Shown here: piece by piece, positions 35,195 to 44,391 of the stretch
Layout of the letters: the number at the start of each line of letters is the position of its first letter
Position numbering within the stretch: position 1 is the stretch's first letter
Assembly (NCBI RefSeq): GCF_038397775.1
Contig: NZ_CP151650.1
Coordinates: 3,596,001 to 3,660,000 of the forward strand
Length of the DNA stretch: 64,000 nucleotides
Source of the DNA: Pseudomonas sp. RC10
GTDB lineage: Bacteria; Pseudomonadota; Gammaproteobacteria; Pseudomonadales; Pseudomonadaceae
Direction: 5' to 3'
Notes under the pieces: model-generated
What the model saw: the letters and a program-made list of their open reading frames with translations, nothing else
The model's database searches: none
Told to the model about the DNA's origin: nothing
Position numbers and translations under genes: made by a program

Positions 35195-35678
35195 GAGGTC
35201 TCCAACGCTGTTCCCGGGCACGACAATGAATACCGCGCCCTGAAGCCAGCCGGTTTTTATTGTTTAGAGAGAGCTTGATTCGATGCGCCACAAGACCGCA
35301 CGGCATCTCGTTCGCTGAGATGAAGCGCGTGAAATGACAGGGTGTGGAACGCGCTTCTGAATGGGCGTCTGATGACCTGTGCAGTAACCTCTGGCGCGCC
35401 GAGCTTAGAAACATCATGCCCGTCGTCGCTATCGATTTTCTTTCACGTCGGCCTTGAGTTTTTGTTAATCCGGCGGCGTGGCGTGAGGGTGATGCAGGTA
35501 TCGAGGATCACCCCAAATGAGCAGGCGTTGGCGGCGGGTTCGCTCCCAAGGCCAATCCCGGCAATAGGATTAGGCAAGCAATGGAGATAAACCGGCATTC
35601 GCAGCGCAGCCCCCTCACCGTACCGTGGGCCCTCAGCTTTTTCCGCTGAATCGATATTCAACGATTGGAGATCAGCCC
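35195..35678. other. Divergent intergenic region between OprD and aldehyde dehydrogenase genes
   Basis: 484 bases with no credible gene. It contains AACAATAA on the minus strand at 35257-35264 in the presumed OprD leader (63 bases from the start codon), the shared 15-mer at 35454-35468, and the GGAG site of the aldehyde dehydrogenase at 35667-35670. Promoters for both directions should lie here. Confidence 0.6.
35454..35468 (-). promoter_or_regulatory. 15-base motif shared with 33844-33858
   Basis: TTAACAAAAACTCAA on the minus strand, 260 bases before the OprD start; exact copy of the motif upstream of the CoA-transferase gene. Confidence 0.4.
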
Positions 35679-37058
35679 ATGTTAATCGTCTACAACCCCG
35701 CAGATGGCAGTGAAGTCGGCCGTGTTCCACAGAGCGATGCAGCAGCGGTAAACGCTGCCGTCGACCGTACCTGTGCAGCGTTCCCAGAGTGGTCCGGCAA
35801 ACTCGCCAAAGAACGTGGCGACATCCTGCGTCGCTGGTTCGAAAGCGTCAGGGCAGACAAGGAAGCGTTCGCCGAATTGATGTCGAAAGAAAACGGCAAG
35901 TGCCTGACCGAAGCCCGTGGCGAGATCGATTACGGTCTGGGGTTCATCGAGTGGTATGCCGAGGAAGCCAAGCGCGTCTATGGCGACACCATCCCCACCC
36001 ACGACAAGAACGCCTCGGTGATGGTGACCAAAGAGCCGGTCGGCCCGGTCGCCGCCATCACCCCGTGGAACTTCCCGTTCATGATGATCACCCGCAAGGT
36101 CGCCACGGCATTGGCAGCGGGTTGCACTATGATCATCAAGCCGGCGGAAGACACGCCGCTGACGGCATTCAAACTGCTGGAGCACGCCCGCAAAGCCGGC
36201 ATACCGGAAGGTGTACTGGAAGTCGTGGTGGGCGATCCCAAACAGATCGGCGAGATCATCACCTCCGACCCGCGGATTCGCAAAGTCTCATTCACAGGTT
36301 CTACCAACGTCGGCAAGCTGCTGGCGGCACAATGTGCGCAGACCATCAAAAAAATGACCATGGAGTTGGGCGGCAACGCGCCTTTCATCGTGTTCGACGA
36401 TGCCAATATCGATGAAGCAGTGAAGGGGCTGGTGGGCGCCAAACTACGTAACTCGGGCCAGGTGTGCATCTCGCCGAACCGAATTTTCGTGCAGGACACG
36501 ATCATTGACGCTTTCATCGAAAAAGTGAAAGCGGCTGTGATGGCAATCGATGTCGACCAGGGTCTTCGAGAAGACTTCGTGGTCGGTCCGATGATCAACA
36601 AAACCGGTTTCGAGAAAGTCGGGGCGTTGGTCGAACAGGCCAAGGCAGCAGGCGCGACGGTTCTGTTGGGCGGCAAACCCCACGCCAAGGGCGGGTTGTT
36701 CTACGAGCCGACCATCCTCACCGGCCTGACGGACGATTCACCGCTGGCACAGAATGAAATCTTCGGCCCGGTGTTCGCCGTTTACTCGTTCTCGAGCGAG
36801 GAAGAAGTCATCCGGCGCGCCAATCAGACCGAATTCGGCCTCGTTGCCTACGCCTATACCAGTGCACTGGGGCGTTCGCTGCGACTGTCTCGTCAGCTTG
36901 AAGCGGGTATGGTCATCCTCAACTCGGGTTCGGTCGGCACCGTGTCGATTCCGTTTGGCGGCATCAAGCAATCCGGCTATGGCCGTGAAGGCAGCTATTA
37001 CGGCATCGAGGAATACGTTCACGTGAAATACGTGCTGCTCGCCGGCGCACAACTGTAA
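35679..37058 (+). CDS. NAD(P)-dependent aldehyde dehydrogenase (succinate-semialdehyde dehydrogenase-like)
   Basis: 459 residues, shorter at the N-terminus than GabD. Motifs: ITPWNFPFMMITRK, FTGSTNVGK cofactor loop, catalytic Glu in MELGGNAP and catalytic Cys in NSGQVCISPNR. The last is typical of the GabD/semialdehyde group. Start at 35679 has TTGGAG 9 bases upstream. It converges on a MocR regulator gene; GabR/MocR regulators often control such dehydrogenases. Confidence 0.92.
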   Translation: MLIVYNPADGSEVGRVPQSDAAAVNAAVDRTCAAFPEWSGKLAKERGDILRRWFESVRADKEAFAELMSKENGKCLTEARGEIDYGLGFIEWYAEEAKRVYGDTIPTHDKNASVMVTKEPVGPVAAITPWNFPFMMITRKVATALAAGCTMIIKPAEDTPLTAFKLLEHARKAGIPEGVLEVVVGDPKQIGEIITSDPRIRKVSFTGSTNVGKLLAAQCAQTIKKMTMELGGNAPFIVFDDANIDEAVKGLVGAKLRNSGQVCISPNRIFVQDTIIDAFIEKVKAAVMAIDVDQGLREDFVVGPMINKTGFEKVGALVEQAKAAGATVLLGGKPHAKGGLFYEPTILTGLTDDSPLAQNEIFGPVFAVYSFSSEEEVIRRANQTEFGLVAYAYTSALGRSLRLSRQLEAGMVILNSGSVGTVSIPFGGIKQSGYGREGSYYGIEEYVHVKYVLLAGAQL

Positions 37059-37211
37059 TCGTCCCTCGGCGGCGCGAAGTGCCACGATCCATTTCGCGCT
37101 GCCTCTCGCTTCCAGTGCCGACAATGGACGTGCCGCGTCGACATTCAACCATCGATCAAACAACAGAAAACTCGGTATCAGGACGGCAATTGCAATTATC
37201 GGCTACAGCCT

Positions 37212-38696
37212 TCAATGGCGATCTCCCTTCATCGCATCACGCAAACGCTCGATGCCCAGCCGAAATTCCCGCTCATTCAAACTGCCATAACCCAGACGCA
37301 TTGCTTGAACGTCCGAGGGGTCATCGCAGAACATGCTGCCTGGCAGGATCCTGACGTTTCTCTGCAAAGCCAGCTGCGCCAATAGTTGCATGTTCTGTGG
37401 TTGAGAAAATCGAACCCATAGCGCCAAGCCCCCGCTGGGATGGGCGACGTGAACAGTATCCTTCAGGATTTCCTGAACCGCCTGCACCGCTGACTGACAA
37501 CGTTGTTCGTAGACTTTCAGTGCCCGGCGGATATGCCGCTTCAGCTTACCGTTTTGCAATAGCTGTGCAGCCGCCCGCTCGGTAACCGTATTGCCCTGCC
37601 GGTCAATGAGCATGATCTGGTTTGCCAGCCGGTTGATGACCGACGCGGGAGCCACTACATAACCGACTCTCAAACCGGGTGCGAGAATCTTGCTCAAAGA
37701 ACCGACGTAGATGACACGGCCACTTTGATCCATGCTGGCCATGGGTAGCATCGGATTGTGCGAGAAGTGAAATTCGTGATCGTAGTCATCTTCTATCACC
37801 ACGAAATCGAATTGCTCGGCCATGGCTAGCAGGCGCATCCGACGATCAATGGGCATCGTCACTGTGGTTGGGAACTGGTGATGGGGGGTAAGGTAAATAG
37901 CACGGATACGATGGCTGCGGCACACTCGCTCAAGGTCGTCCGGAATCATCCCGAACTCATCTTGCTTGACGCTGTGCACCAGGCCCCCACAGGCTCGAAA
38001 AGCCTCTCTGGCAGGAGGATAGCTCAGTCGCTCCATCGCCACGCCGTCGCCCGCACGTATCAGGATTTTCGCAATCAGATAGATACCCATCTGACTGCCC
38101 CGAACGACGCACAAGGTGTCCTCTTCGGCATTGATAGCCCGCTCGGCTCGGAGCATGGTCGCCAACTCAATTCGCAAGGTGCTTAGGCCACGTGGATCAC
38201 CGTAGCCCATTCGATTACCCCGGGCAGACTCCATAAGCGCGATTCGAAACGCCTTGGACAGGTCTTCAAAGGGGATAAGGCGAGTATCGGGTGCCCCATC
38301 GCTAAAATCCGTTGACTCCTCATCAAGTACGCTCACCGGCAGATGTTCATCACCGTAAGGTAGGTAGGCGGGCTCTGCCAGACGGCCCGACAGTCGTTGT
38401 GCTACTCCCGCCACTCGCTGCTCTTGCTTGAACACCGGAAGCTCCGGCGAAACGAACGTGCCGCGTTTTTCGTGGCTGACCAGCCAGCCTTGGGCTATCA
38501 ATTCATCGTAAGCCAGGATCAGGGTCTTCCGATTCACACCGAGCCGGACCGACAGTTCGCGGGTGCTTGGCAAAGCATCTCCTGCCCGTAATAGCCCCGA
38601 CCTGATACGGTCCGTCAATGCAGCCACGATCTGCATATTGAGCGACGTGCTCGCAGCGCGGTCGATGTCGATACCGATGTCCCAACTGTTTGTCAT
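37212..38696 (-). CDS. MocR family regulator (GntR winged helix fused to PLP aminotransferase-like domain)
   Basis: 494 residues. The N-terminal GntR DNA-binding domain (LRAGDALPSTRELSVRLGVNRKT, residues 35-60) is joined to a type I aminotransferase fold. The PLP lysine is in VGSLSKILAPGLRVGY. MocR proteins sense an amino compound through PLP and control amino-acid, GABA or taurine catabolism. Start at 38696 (MTNSWDIGID) has GGAGAG upstream. It is divergent from the VOC gene, so it is the likely regulator of that gene set. Confidence 0.93.
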   Translation of the reverse strand: MTNSWDIGIDIDRAASTSLNMQIVAALTDRIRSGLLRAGDALPSTRELSVRLGVNRKTLILAYDELIAQGWLVSHEKRGTFVSPELPVFKQEQRVAGVAQRLSGRLAEPAYLPYGDEHLPVSVLDEESTDFSDGAPDTRLIPFEDLSKAFRIALMESARGNRMGYGDPRGLSTLRIELATMLRAERAINAEEDTLCVVRGSQMGIYLIAKILIRAGDGVAMERLSYPPAREAFRACGGLVHSVKQDEFGMIPDDLERVCRSHRIRAIYLTPHHQFPTTVTMPIDRRMRLLAMAEQFDFVVIEDDYDHEFHFSHNPMLPMASMDQSGRVIYVGSLSKILAPGLRVGYVVAPASVINRLANQIMLIDRQGNTVTERAAAQLLQNGKLKRHIRRALKVYEQRCQSAVQAVQEILKDTVHVAHPSGGLALWVRFSQPQNMQLLAQLALQRNVRILPGSMFCDDPSDVQAMRLGYGSLNEREFRLGIERLRDAMKGDRH

Positions 38697-38899
38697 GAGT
38701 GAATCTCTCCAACTTCTGGACCATCCATGTTTTTGAATCTGGATGATTGAAAGGGTCCAGGCAGAAGGTAGCATTTTAGTCATCCCTAGCGCACGGACCG
38801 CATCAAGCTGATGCTTTACGTGAACGCCTGGTAGATAAGCAGACTGCGCAAACGGCGCGGATCTCCGTTGACTAAGTGACCTAGAGGCGAGAAACCAGT

Positions 38900-39331
38900 A
38901 TGCAGACGACCCCACAGCTTCTCCCGTTCCACATTGCGTTTCCTGTGCACGACATTGCCGTTGCCCGCCAATTTTATGGTGAATTGCTCGGTTGCTCCGA
39001 GGGCCGTAGCTCTGCTCAGTGGGTTGATTTCGACTTCTATGGTCATCAGGTTGTCGCTCATCTTGCTCCCGAAGAAACGGGGGTCAGCCCGACCAACAGC
39101 GTTGATGGCCATGGTGTGCCTGTCCGCCACTTCGGTGCGTTGCTGACGATGGAGCAATGGACGGCACTGGCCGACAGGCTCAAGGCGGCGCGCACGCAAT
39201 TCATTATTGAACCGTACATTCGCTTCAAGGGTGAGCCTGGCGAACAGGCCACCATGTTCTTCCTGGACCCAAGCGGCAATGCGCTTGAGTTCAAAGCATT
39301 CGCGGATATAAATAGTTTGTTCGCCAAATAA
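38900..39331 (+). CDS. VOC superfamily protein (glyoxalase/dioxygenase-like)
   Basis: 143 residues, two beta-alpha-beta-beta-beta units: [22 protein letters not shown] at the start and [15 protein letters not shown] at the end, with the metal-ligand His and Glu positions of the family. VOC proteins perform isomerisation, epimerisation or extradiol cleavage. It is the first gene of a rightward set with homoserine-dehydrogenase-like, GATase and aldolase genes. Function cannot be narrowed. Confidence 0.88.
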   Translation: MQTTPQLLPFHIAFPVHDIAVARQFYGELLGCSEGRSSAQWVDFDFYGHQVVAHLAPEETGVSPTNSVDGHGVPVRHFGALLTMEQWTALADRLKAARTQFIIEPYIRFKGEPGEQATMFFLDPSGNALEFKAFADINSLFAK

Positions 39332-39389
39332 CCCGAACGCCTGAATGGCTTATCCGCACCCGCCTACTTCTGAAAACGAGACGCCCACC

Positions 39390-40388
39390 ATGCGAAGATG
39401 GAACATTGCCATAACCGGCTTCGGTGCTATCGGCAAAGCCGTGGCCCAGATGATCCACCAGCGTAACCAGCGCTATAAGACACTTTACGATGCCGACGTT
39501 CGTATCGTGGCGGTGTGCGGCTCCCGTGCAGGCTTGATCAATCACGAAGGGCTGCCTCTGGATGACTTGGCGACACTGGCATTGCAGCCTGGCCTGACCG
39601 GTGACGGCTTCTTGCAGCGCGCCGGGGCTGACGTCGTGATTGAGGCGGGTCCAACGGATTACCAGACGGGTGGCTCGGGATATCGTTATCTGCGGGAAGC
39701 ATTAATCGCCGGCTCGCATGCCATTTCGATTTCCAAAGGTGCGCTGGTCTTTGACTTTCCAGGCCTCGCAGAGCTGGCTCGGGCCAATGGCGCACAGCTG
39801 AAGATCAGCGGCGCGACTTCCGCAGCGTTGCCGACCATTGACCTGCTGCAATACAACCTTGTCGGTTGCCGGATTCTCGAGATCGAAGGAATCGTCACCG
39901 CGACCAGCAATTTCGTCCTCAGCAAGTTGATGCACGGGGTCAGCTACGCCGATGCAGTCGTTCAGGCGCAACAACTCGGCATGGCGGAGCCGGACCCACG
40001 CTTCGATCTGGAAGGCTGGGACACAGCCTGCAAGATCAATATCTTGGCCAATGCAGGCTTCGGCGCCAGCTTGAAACTCCATGACATCCCTCGCGAAGGC
40101 ATCGATCAGATCACACCTTCAGATATACAGCGTTGGAAGGTCGCCGGTGTCGTCCCCAAACTTGTCGGTCGGATTGACAACACCGGGCCGAGCGTTACGG
40201 CATCGGTAGAGCTGAGAACCTATCCGCTGGACCATCCATTTGCCCAGGTGAGCGCTCGGATGAAGGCAATTCGAGTCAGTACCGACGTCATGGGAGAAAT
40301 CTCTGCCATCGGTCTGACGAGCCCATCTGCCACTGCGGCTGCGGCATTGAAAGACTTCGAGCACTTGCTGATGGCCGCACAGTATTGA
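39390..40388 (+). CDS. Homoserine-dehydrogenase-like NAD(P) oxidoreductase
   Basis: 332 residues. Rossmann motif ITGFGAIGKAV, then the homoserine dehydrogenase segments KGALVFDF, LKISGATSAALPTIDLL, IEGIVTATSNFVLSKL and LEGWDTACKINILAN. It has no ACT domain, unlike housekeeping Hom of Pseudomonas (about 430 residues). Its place among catabolic genes suggests it reduces or oxidises a homoserine-like 4-hydroxy/4-oxo amino acid or related semialdehyde. Start: MRRWN at 39390 is preferred to 39345, but neither has a good ribosome site. Confidence 0.88.
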   Translation: MRRWNIAITGFGAIGKAVAQMIHQRNQRYKTLYDADVRIVAVCGSRAGLINHEGLPLDDLATLALQPGLTGDGFLQRAGADVVIEAGPTDYQTGGSGYRYLREALIAGSHAISISKGALVFDFPGLAELARANGAQLKISGATSAALPTIDLLQYNLVGCRILEIEGIVTATSNFVLSKLMHGVSYADAVVQAQQLGMAEPDPRFDLEGWDTACKINILANAGFGASLKLHDIPREGIDQITPSDIQRWKVAGVVPKLVGRIDNTGPSVTASVELRTYPLDHPFAQVSARMKAIRVSTDVMGEISAIGLTSPSATAAAALKDFEHLLMAAQY

Positions 40389-40468
40389 ATTGAGTTGCGG
40401 TCTTCAAAGTTTTTATCAAATCTTCATCACCACTCCCGCACCGTCAACTGTGCGCAAGAGGAATTCAC

Positions 40469-41197
40469 ATGCGCGTCCATGTCTTGCAACACGCCTTCTT
40501 TGAAGGCTTGGGAAACATTGAAAACTGGCTCAGACAACAAGGGGCCACCATCAGTTATACCCGCCTCTATGAAGCGGCCAAGTTCCCGGCGGTGGAACAG
40601 CTCGATTTAATCATTGCCTTGGGCGGCCCCATGAGTGTCAACGACGAGGCGGAGTTGCCATGGCTTATTCAGGAAAAACAGTTCATTGCTCAGGCGATCA
40701 GGGAAGATGTTGCAGTCTTCGGGATTTGTCTGGGTGCCCAACTCATTGCTTCCGCGATGGGGAAGCGCGTGTATCCCGGCCCTGAAAAGGAAATTGGCTG
40801 GCACCCTATCCATGCCACTGATAATTCTTCAAGCACCTTCAACTTTCCGAACACGGTCAGCGTTTTACATTGGCATGGCGAAACATTCGACCTGCCTGAC
40901 GAAGCAGTCAACCTCGCCGAGAGCGTCGTCTGCAAACACCAGGCTTTCCAGTTGGGGCGTCGAGTCATTGGCCTGCAGTTCCATATGGAAATGACCCGTG
41001 AAAGCATCGAGAAAATGCTTGTTCATTGCGGTGGCGACCTGACGGAAGGCAACTTCGTGCAATCGGAACAGGTCATTCGCGCCGCGTCCAACGAGCGCTT
41101 CAGCGCACTGGAACATCTGATGGCAGAGCTGCTCTCCTATATCACCCAAGGTATCGATAAGCGGTCTGGACACCACCTGCTATCAATGACCCGCTGA
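40469..41197 (+). CDS. Class I glutamine amidotransferase-like protein
   Basis: 242 residues, GMP-synthase-type GATase fold. Nucleophile C87 in GICLGAQL and the H172/E174 pair in LQFHMEM complete the triad; the oxyanion strand is LIIALGGPMSVND. Free-standing members hydrolyse glutamine or gamma-glutamyl amides. AGAGGAA lies about 6 bases before ATG. In this set it may cleave a gamma-glutamylated amine or amide, or supply ammonia; no synthetase partner is next to it. Confidence 0.88.
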   Translation: MRVHVLQHAFFEGLGNIENWLRQQGATISYTRLYEAAKFPAVEQLDLIIALGGPMSVNDEAELPWLIQEKQFIAQAIREDVAVFGICLGAQLIASAMGKRVYPGPEKEIGWHPIHATDNSSSTFNFPNTVSVLHWHGETFDLPDEAVNLAESVVCKHQAFQLGRRVIGLQFHMEMTRESIEKMLVHCGGDLTEGNFVQSEQVIRAASNERFSALEHLMAELLSYITQGIDKRSGHHLLSMTR

Positions 41198-41355
41198 GTT
41201 TCACTTCACGACTCCAACGCTCTTCAAGCAATGCATCTCGATGGCGCCAGAAGCGTTATTGAGCTAACGCCTGCGCGCGTGTAAAGCCACTCGCACGTCG
41301 TTAGAACTCCCCGAACGCAAACTTCGTCAAGTTCCCATGATTCAGAGGATACGGT

Positions 41356-42138
41356 ATGACAACGACACTCGAATTATCCAAGGACCAACTGGTCAGCCAA
41401 GCGTTGAGCCAGATGCAAAACAACCTCGCAGACACGACCTGGACCGCTCGCCAAAAACTGGCGCTGACGTGCCGCATCCTGTTCGAGAACGGACACGATT
41501 CGGGGCTGGCAGGTCAGATCACTGCTCGAGGCCCTACACCAGGCACGTACTACACACAGCAATTAGGCCTCGGATTCGACGAAATCACTGTCGGCAATCT
41601 GCTGTTGGTAGACGAAGATCTCACCGTGCTTGAAGGCAATGGCATGGCTAACCCGGCCAACCGCTTCCACAGCTGGGTGTATCGTGCTCGACCGGATGTG
41701 AACTGCATCATTCACACCCACCCCACTCATGTCGCAGCCTTGTCGATGCTTGAAGTGCCGCTGCAAGTTTCACACATGGATCTTTGTCCTCTGTACGAAG
41801 ATTGTGCGTTTCTTGAAGGATGGCCGGGTATTCCGGTGGGCAACGAAGAAGGCGAACTGATCGCTGGTGCACTGGGCGACAAGCGCGCAGTCCTGCTCTC
41901 GCATCATGGTCAGCTGTCAACAGGGACGAGCATCGAAGAAGCCTGCGTCATTGCGCAACTGATAGAGCGCGCCGCCAGGCTTCAACTCATGGCGATGGCC
42001 GCAGGCGACATCAAGCCTATCCAACCCGAGCTAGGCCGCGAAGCGCACGACTGGATCGCAAGACCCAAACGGTACGCTGCGACTTTCAACTACTACGTCC
42101 GGCAAACCCTGCGTCAGCACGCTGACTGCCTGAGCTGA
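41356..42138 (+). CDS. Class II aldolase/adducin family protein
   Basis: 260 residues. Zinc ligands are H120 and H122 in IIHTHPTH and H183 in LLSHHGQL, the class II fuculose-phosphate aldolase pattern. Family members cleave aldols or decarboxylate. CAGAGGA lies upstream of ATG 41356. It is followed 30 bases later by a DapA-family lyase, so the pathway seems to use two C-C bond enzymes. A second class II aldolase gene lies at 50783 but differs in length and context. Confidence 0.9.
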   Translation: MTTTLELSKDQLVSQALSQMQNNLADTTWTARQKLALTCRILFENGHDSGLAGQITARGPTPGTYYTQQLGLGFDEITVGNLLLVDEDLTVLEGNGMANPANRFHSWVYRARPDVNCIIHTHPTHVAALSMLEVPLQVSHMDLCPLYEDCAFLEGWPGIPVGNEEGELIAGALGDKRAVLLSHHGQLSTGTSIEEACVIAQLIERAARLQLMAMAAGDIKPIQPELGREAHDWIARPKRYAATFNYYVRQTLRQHADCLS

Positions 42139-42168
42139 ATTCACCTCGTTTTCATAAGGAGAGACACT

Positions 42169-43056
42169 GTGTCCACTTCACCCATTCACGGCATCATCGG
42201 TTACACAATCACCCCTTTCTCGGTCGACGGCGACAGCATCAACCTAGACGCGCTCGGACAATCCATTGATCGCCTGATCGCCAGCGGCGTTCACGCTATT
42301 GCGCCGCTCGGTAGCACCGGCGAAGGCGCATACCTGAGCGATTCAGAATGGGACCAAGTCAGCGAATACAGCATCAAGCGTGTGGCCGGGCGCGTCCCTA
42401 CGGTCGTCAGCGTGTCAGACTTGACGACCGCCAAAGCAGTGCGTCGCGCACGATTCGCCGAAGCCCATGGGGCCGACGTTGTGATGGTGCTCCCGGCGTC
42501 CTACTGGAAACTCAGCGAAGCAGAAATCCTCGCTCATTACCGCGCCATTGGTGAGAGCATCGGCCTGCCCATCATGCTTTACAACAATCCGGCCACCAGC
42601 GGCACCGACATGTCGGTTGAGTTGATTCTCCGCATTTTCAATGCCGTTGATAACGTCACTATGGTCAAGGAAAGCACCGGGGATATCCAACGGATGCACA
42701 AGCTGCAATTGCTCGGCGACGGCCAGGTGCCGTTTTACAACGGCAGCAATCCTCTGGCGCTGGAAGCATTCGCCGCAGGCGCCAAAGGTTGGTGTACTGC
42801 TGCTCCAAACCTTATTCCCCAGCTCAATCTCGATTTGTACGCGGCCGTGCTGGCCAATGATCTGCACAAGGCGCGTGCGTTGTTTTATCGGCAACTGCCG
42901 CTGTTGGACTTCATCCTCAAAGGTGGCTTACCGGCGACGATCAAAGCTGGGTTAACCGCCAGTGGCCTCGACGTGGGTAACCCGCGCCTGCCGGTATTTC
43001 CGCTGGCTGATGAAGGCCGTCAGGTCTTGCAAAAACTGCTGACCAGCCTGCGCTGA
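42169..43056 (+). CDS. Dihydrodipicolinate synthase/N-acetylneuraminate lyase family protein
   Basis: 295 residues, TIM barrel. The pyruvate-binding loop is GSTGEG (49-54), Y138 is in LYNNP and the Schiff-base K167 in TMVKEST. Starts with GTG at 42169 after a strong AAGGAG. The housekeeping DapA is normally elsewhere, so this is probably a catabolic 2-oxo acid aldolase or dehydratase. Last gene of the unassigned set. Confidence 0.92.
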   Translation: MSTSPIHGIIGYTITPFSVDGDSINLDALGQSIDRLIASGVHAIAPLGSTGEGAYLSDSEWDQVSEYSIKRVAGRVPTVVSVSDLTTAKAVRRARFAEAHGADVVMVLPASYWKLSEAEILAHYRAIGESIGLPIMLYNNPATSGTDMSVELILRIFNAVDNVTMVKESTGDIQRMHKLQLLGDGQVPFYNGSNPLALEAFAAGAKGWCTAAPNLIPQLNLDLYAAVLANDLHKARALFYRQLPLLDFILKGGLPATIKAGLTASGLDVGNPRLPVFPLADEGRQVLQKLLTSLR

Positions 43057-43327
43057 CTCAACGGCTTGGAGGGCGCCCCTTCTTATACGCACAGACCGCC
43101 TAGAAACCTCAAAGCGGTCGTCACGACAAGTTGGGGTTTTCCAAAATCCGATTGGCTTTAGCCCATCGCCCGTAACAGCGAAGGATGGCTGTCGAGGGAA
43201 CAGTTTTGCATTTGGCAGCCTGGCCAGTTTCGTGGCCGAGCGTGAGCGACCTTGCGAAAAAGCGGGTAGCCCCTGCTTGAGGAGACTCATTCCCCGTGAG
43301 GATAAAAGTGCATGACTCATGTTTCCA

Positions 43328-44272
43328 TCAACCGCTCTTGCCACTCCTCCTGCGCAACAAATCCATGAAGTGCTGCAACGCTCGGCTGACGGGCTCTCCT
43401 TTGCGACGCAGCAAACCGAACGGCGCCATCTGCGCGTTGAGTGTGACGGGTAAGGCTGTGACCAGCCCCATCTTGAGGTAATCGCGCATGGCCGATTCGG
43501 AAAGCACCATCACCGCGTCCGTCAATTGAACCAGTTGTTGCATCGAGTAGACGGAGCTGCATTCGATGATGTCTGCCGGGGTTGGCAGATTCAGTTGTTG
43601 CAGTGCCTGATCGATGGCAATGCGCGCCGGGCTGGTTTCAGGCTGAAGAATCCAGGGCCAATCCTTGACCAGCTCACGCCACTCCAGTTTGCGACGCTTC
43701 GCTAAGGGATGTCCGCGGTGAACGACGGCGATCAGCTGTTCGTTGCCTAACGCTTCAAATTCATACTGTTCTCGCTCGGTCACAAGGTTGCGCCGTGTCA
43801 CTGCGATGTCGATGCGACCTTGTTCCAGTAGCTGGACCACTTGATCGCTGGTGTCTCCCATGATGCGGATGCGCAACTGGGGATTCAGGCCTTTGATCTC
43901 TGCCACGGCGTTCATCACAAGATCGGGTGCTGCTCCCATGATGGTGCCGATGGACAGATACCCGTACCCGCCTTGCTTGCGCACCGCGATGTCGGCAGCG
44001 CAACGGTCCAGGCCGCTGAGCGCCGCTTCTGCAAAGCGCAACAGTTCGCTTCCCAATGCCGATGGACGCATTCCTCTGGGCAGCCTCTCGAACAGTTCGC
44101 AGCCAAACATGTCTTCGATTTCTTGAAGCATTCGCGTTGCCGCGGGTTGCGACATGCTCATGCTGACTGACGCGCGATGCAGATTCAGACTTGAGCCGAG
44201 CACCACCAGCATCTGGAGATGCTTGTAGCGCAGTCGGCCAAAAAGATGGTGAGACGACCGTTCGCTGTTCAT
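43328..44272 (-). CDS. LysR family transcriptional regulator (GbpR-like)
   Basis: 314 residues. RYKHLQMLVVLGSSLNLHRAS, then SMSQPAATRMLQEIE, is the DNA-binding start of the GbpR/CbbR-like branch that often responds to sugars and sugar acids. It is divergent from the rhamnonate operon with two inverted repeats in the 274-base gap, so it is the likely regulator of that operon. In E. coli the equivalent operon is next to an IclR-type regulator instead. Confidence 0.92.
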   Translation of the reverse strand: MNSERSSHHLFGRLRYKHLQMLVVLGSSLNLHRASVSMSMSQPAATRMLQEIEDMFGCELFERLPRGMRPSALGSELLRFAEAALSGLDRCAADIAVRKQGGYGYLSIGTIMGAAPDLVMNAVAEIKGLNPQLRIRIMGDTSDQVVQLLEQGRIDIAVTRRNLVTEREQYEFEALGNEQLIAVVHRGHPLAKRRKLEWRELVKDWPWILQPETSPARIAIDQALQQLNLPTPADIIECSSVYSMQQLVQLTDAVMVLSESAMRDYLKMGLVTALPVTLNAQMAPFGLLRRKGEPVSRALQHFMDLLRRRSGKSG

Positions 44273-44291
44273 ACCGTTTTCCCGAGCGATA

Positions 44292-44324
44292 ACCTTAAGG
44301 TATCGAATATAAGCTTAATTCGAT
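44292..44324. promoter_or_regulatory. Candidate LysR operator: two adjacent palindromes
   Basis: ACCTTAAGGT at 44292-44301 is a perfect 10-base palindrome. ATCGAAT-N9-ATTCGAT at 44302-44324 is a 7-base inverted repeat directly after it. Both lie 20-52 bases upstream of the LysR start and on the operon side of its gene, where LysR-type activators bind. Confidence 0.6.
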
Positions 44325-44359
44325 TGGTCATGCATCGTAACGAGGCATACAGTCGTCTC

Positions 44360-44371
44360 AACAAAAAACAA
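44360..44371 (+). promoter_or_regulatory. Candidate Crc/Hfq site upstream of the leader ORF
   Basis: AACAAAAAACAA contains two overlapping AAnAAnAA motifs (44360-44367 and 44364-44371). It lies just before the GAGGTG ribosome site of the small leader ORF at 44392. Confidence 0.5.
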
Positions 44372-44391
44372 CACCCATTGAGGTGCACACC

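Noticed and set aside
37070..37100. Hairpin GCGCGAA/TTCGCGC between the aldehyde dehydrogenase and MocR genes as a terminator
   Set aside because: Short stem, uneven loop and no T-run on either strand; evidence too weak to list as a terminator.
42952..43344. 130-codon minus-strand frame overlapping the DapA-family 3' end
   Set aside because: Overlaps a certain gene by about 100 bases and has no recognisable domain. The segment 43060-43320 might be a dispersed intergenic repeat, but no second copy is in the window.
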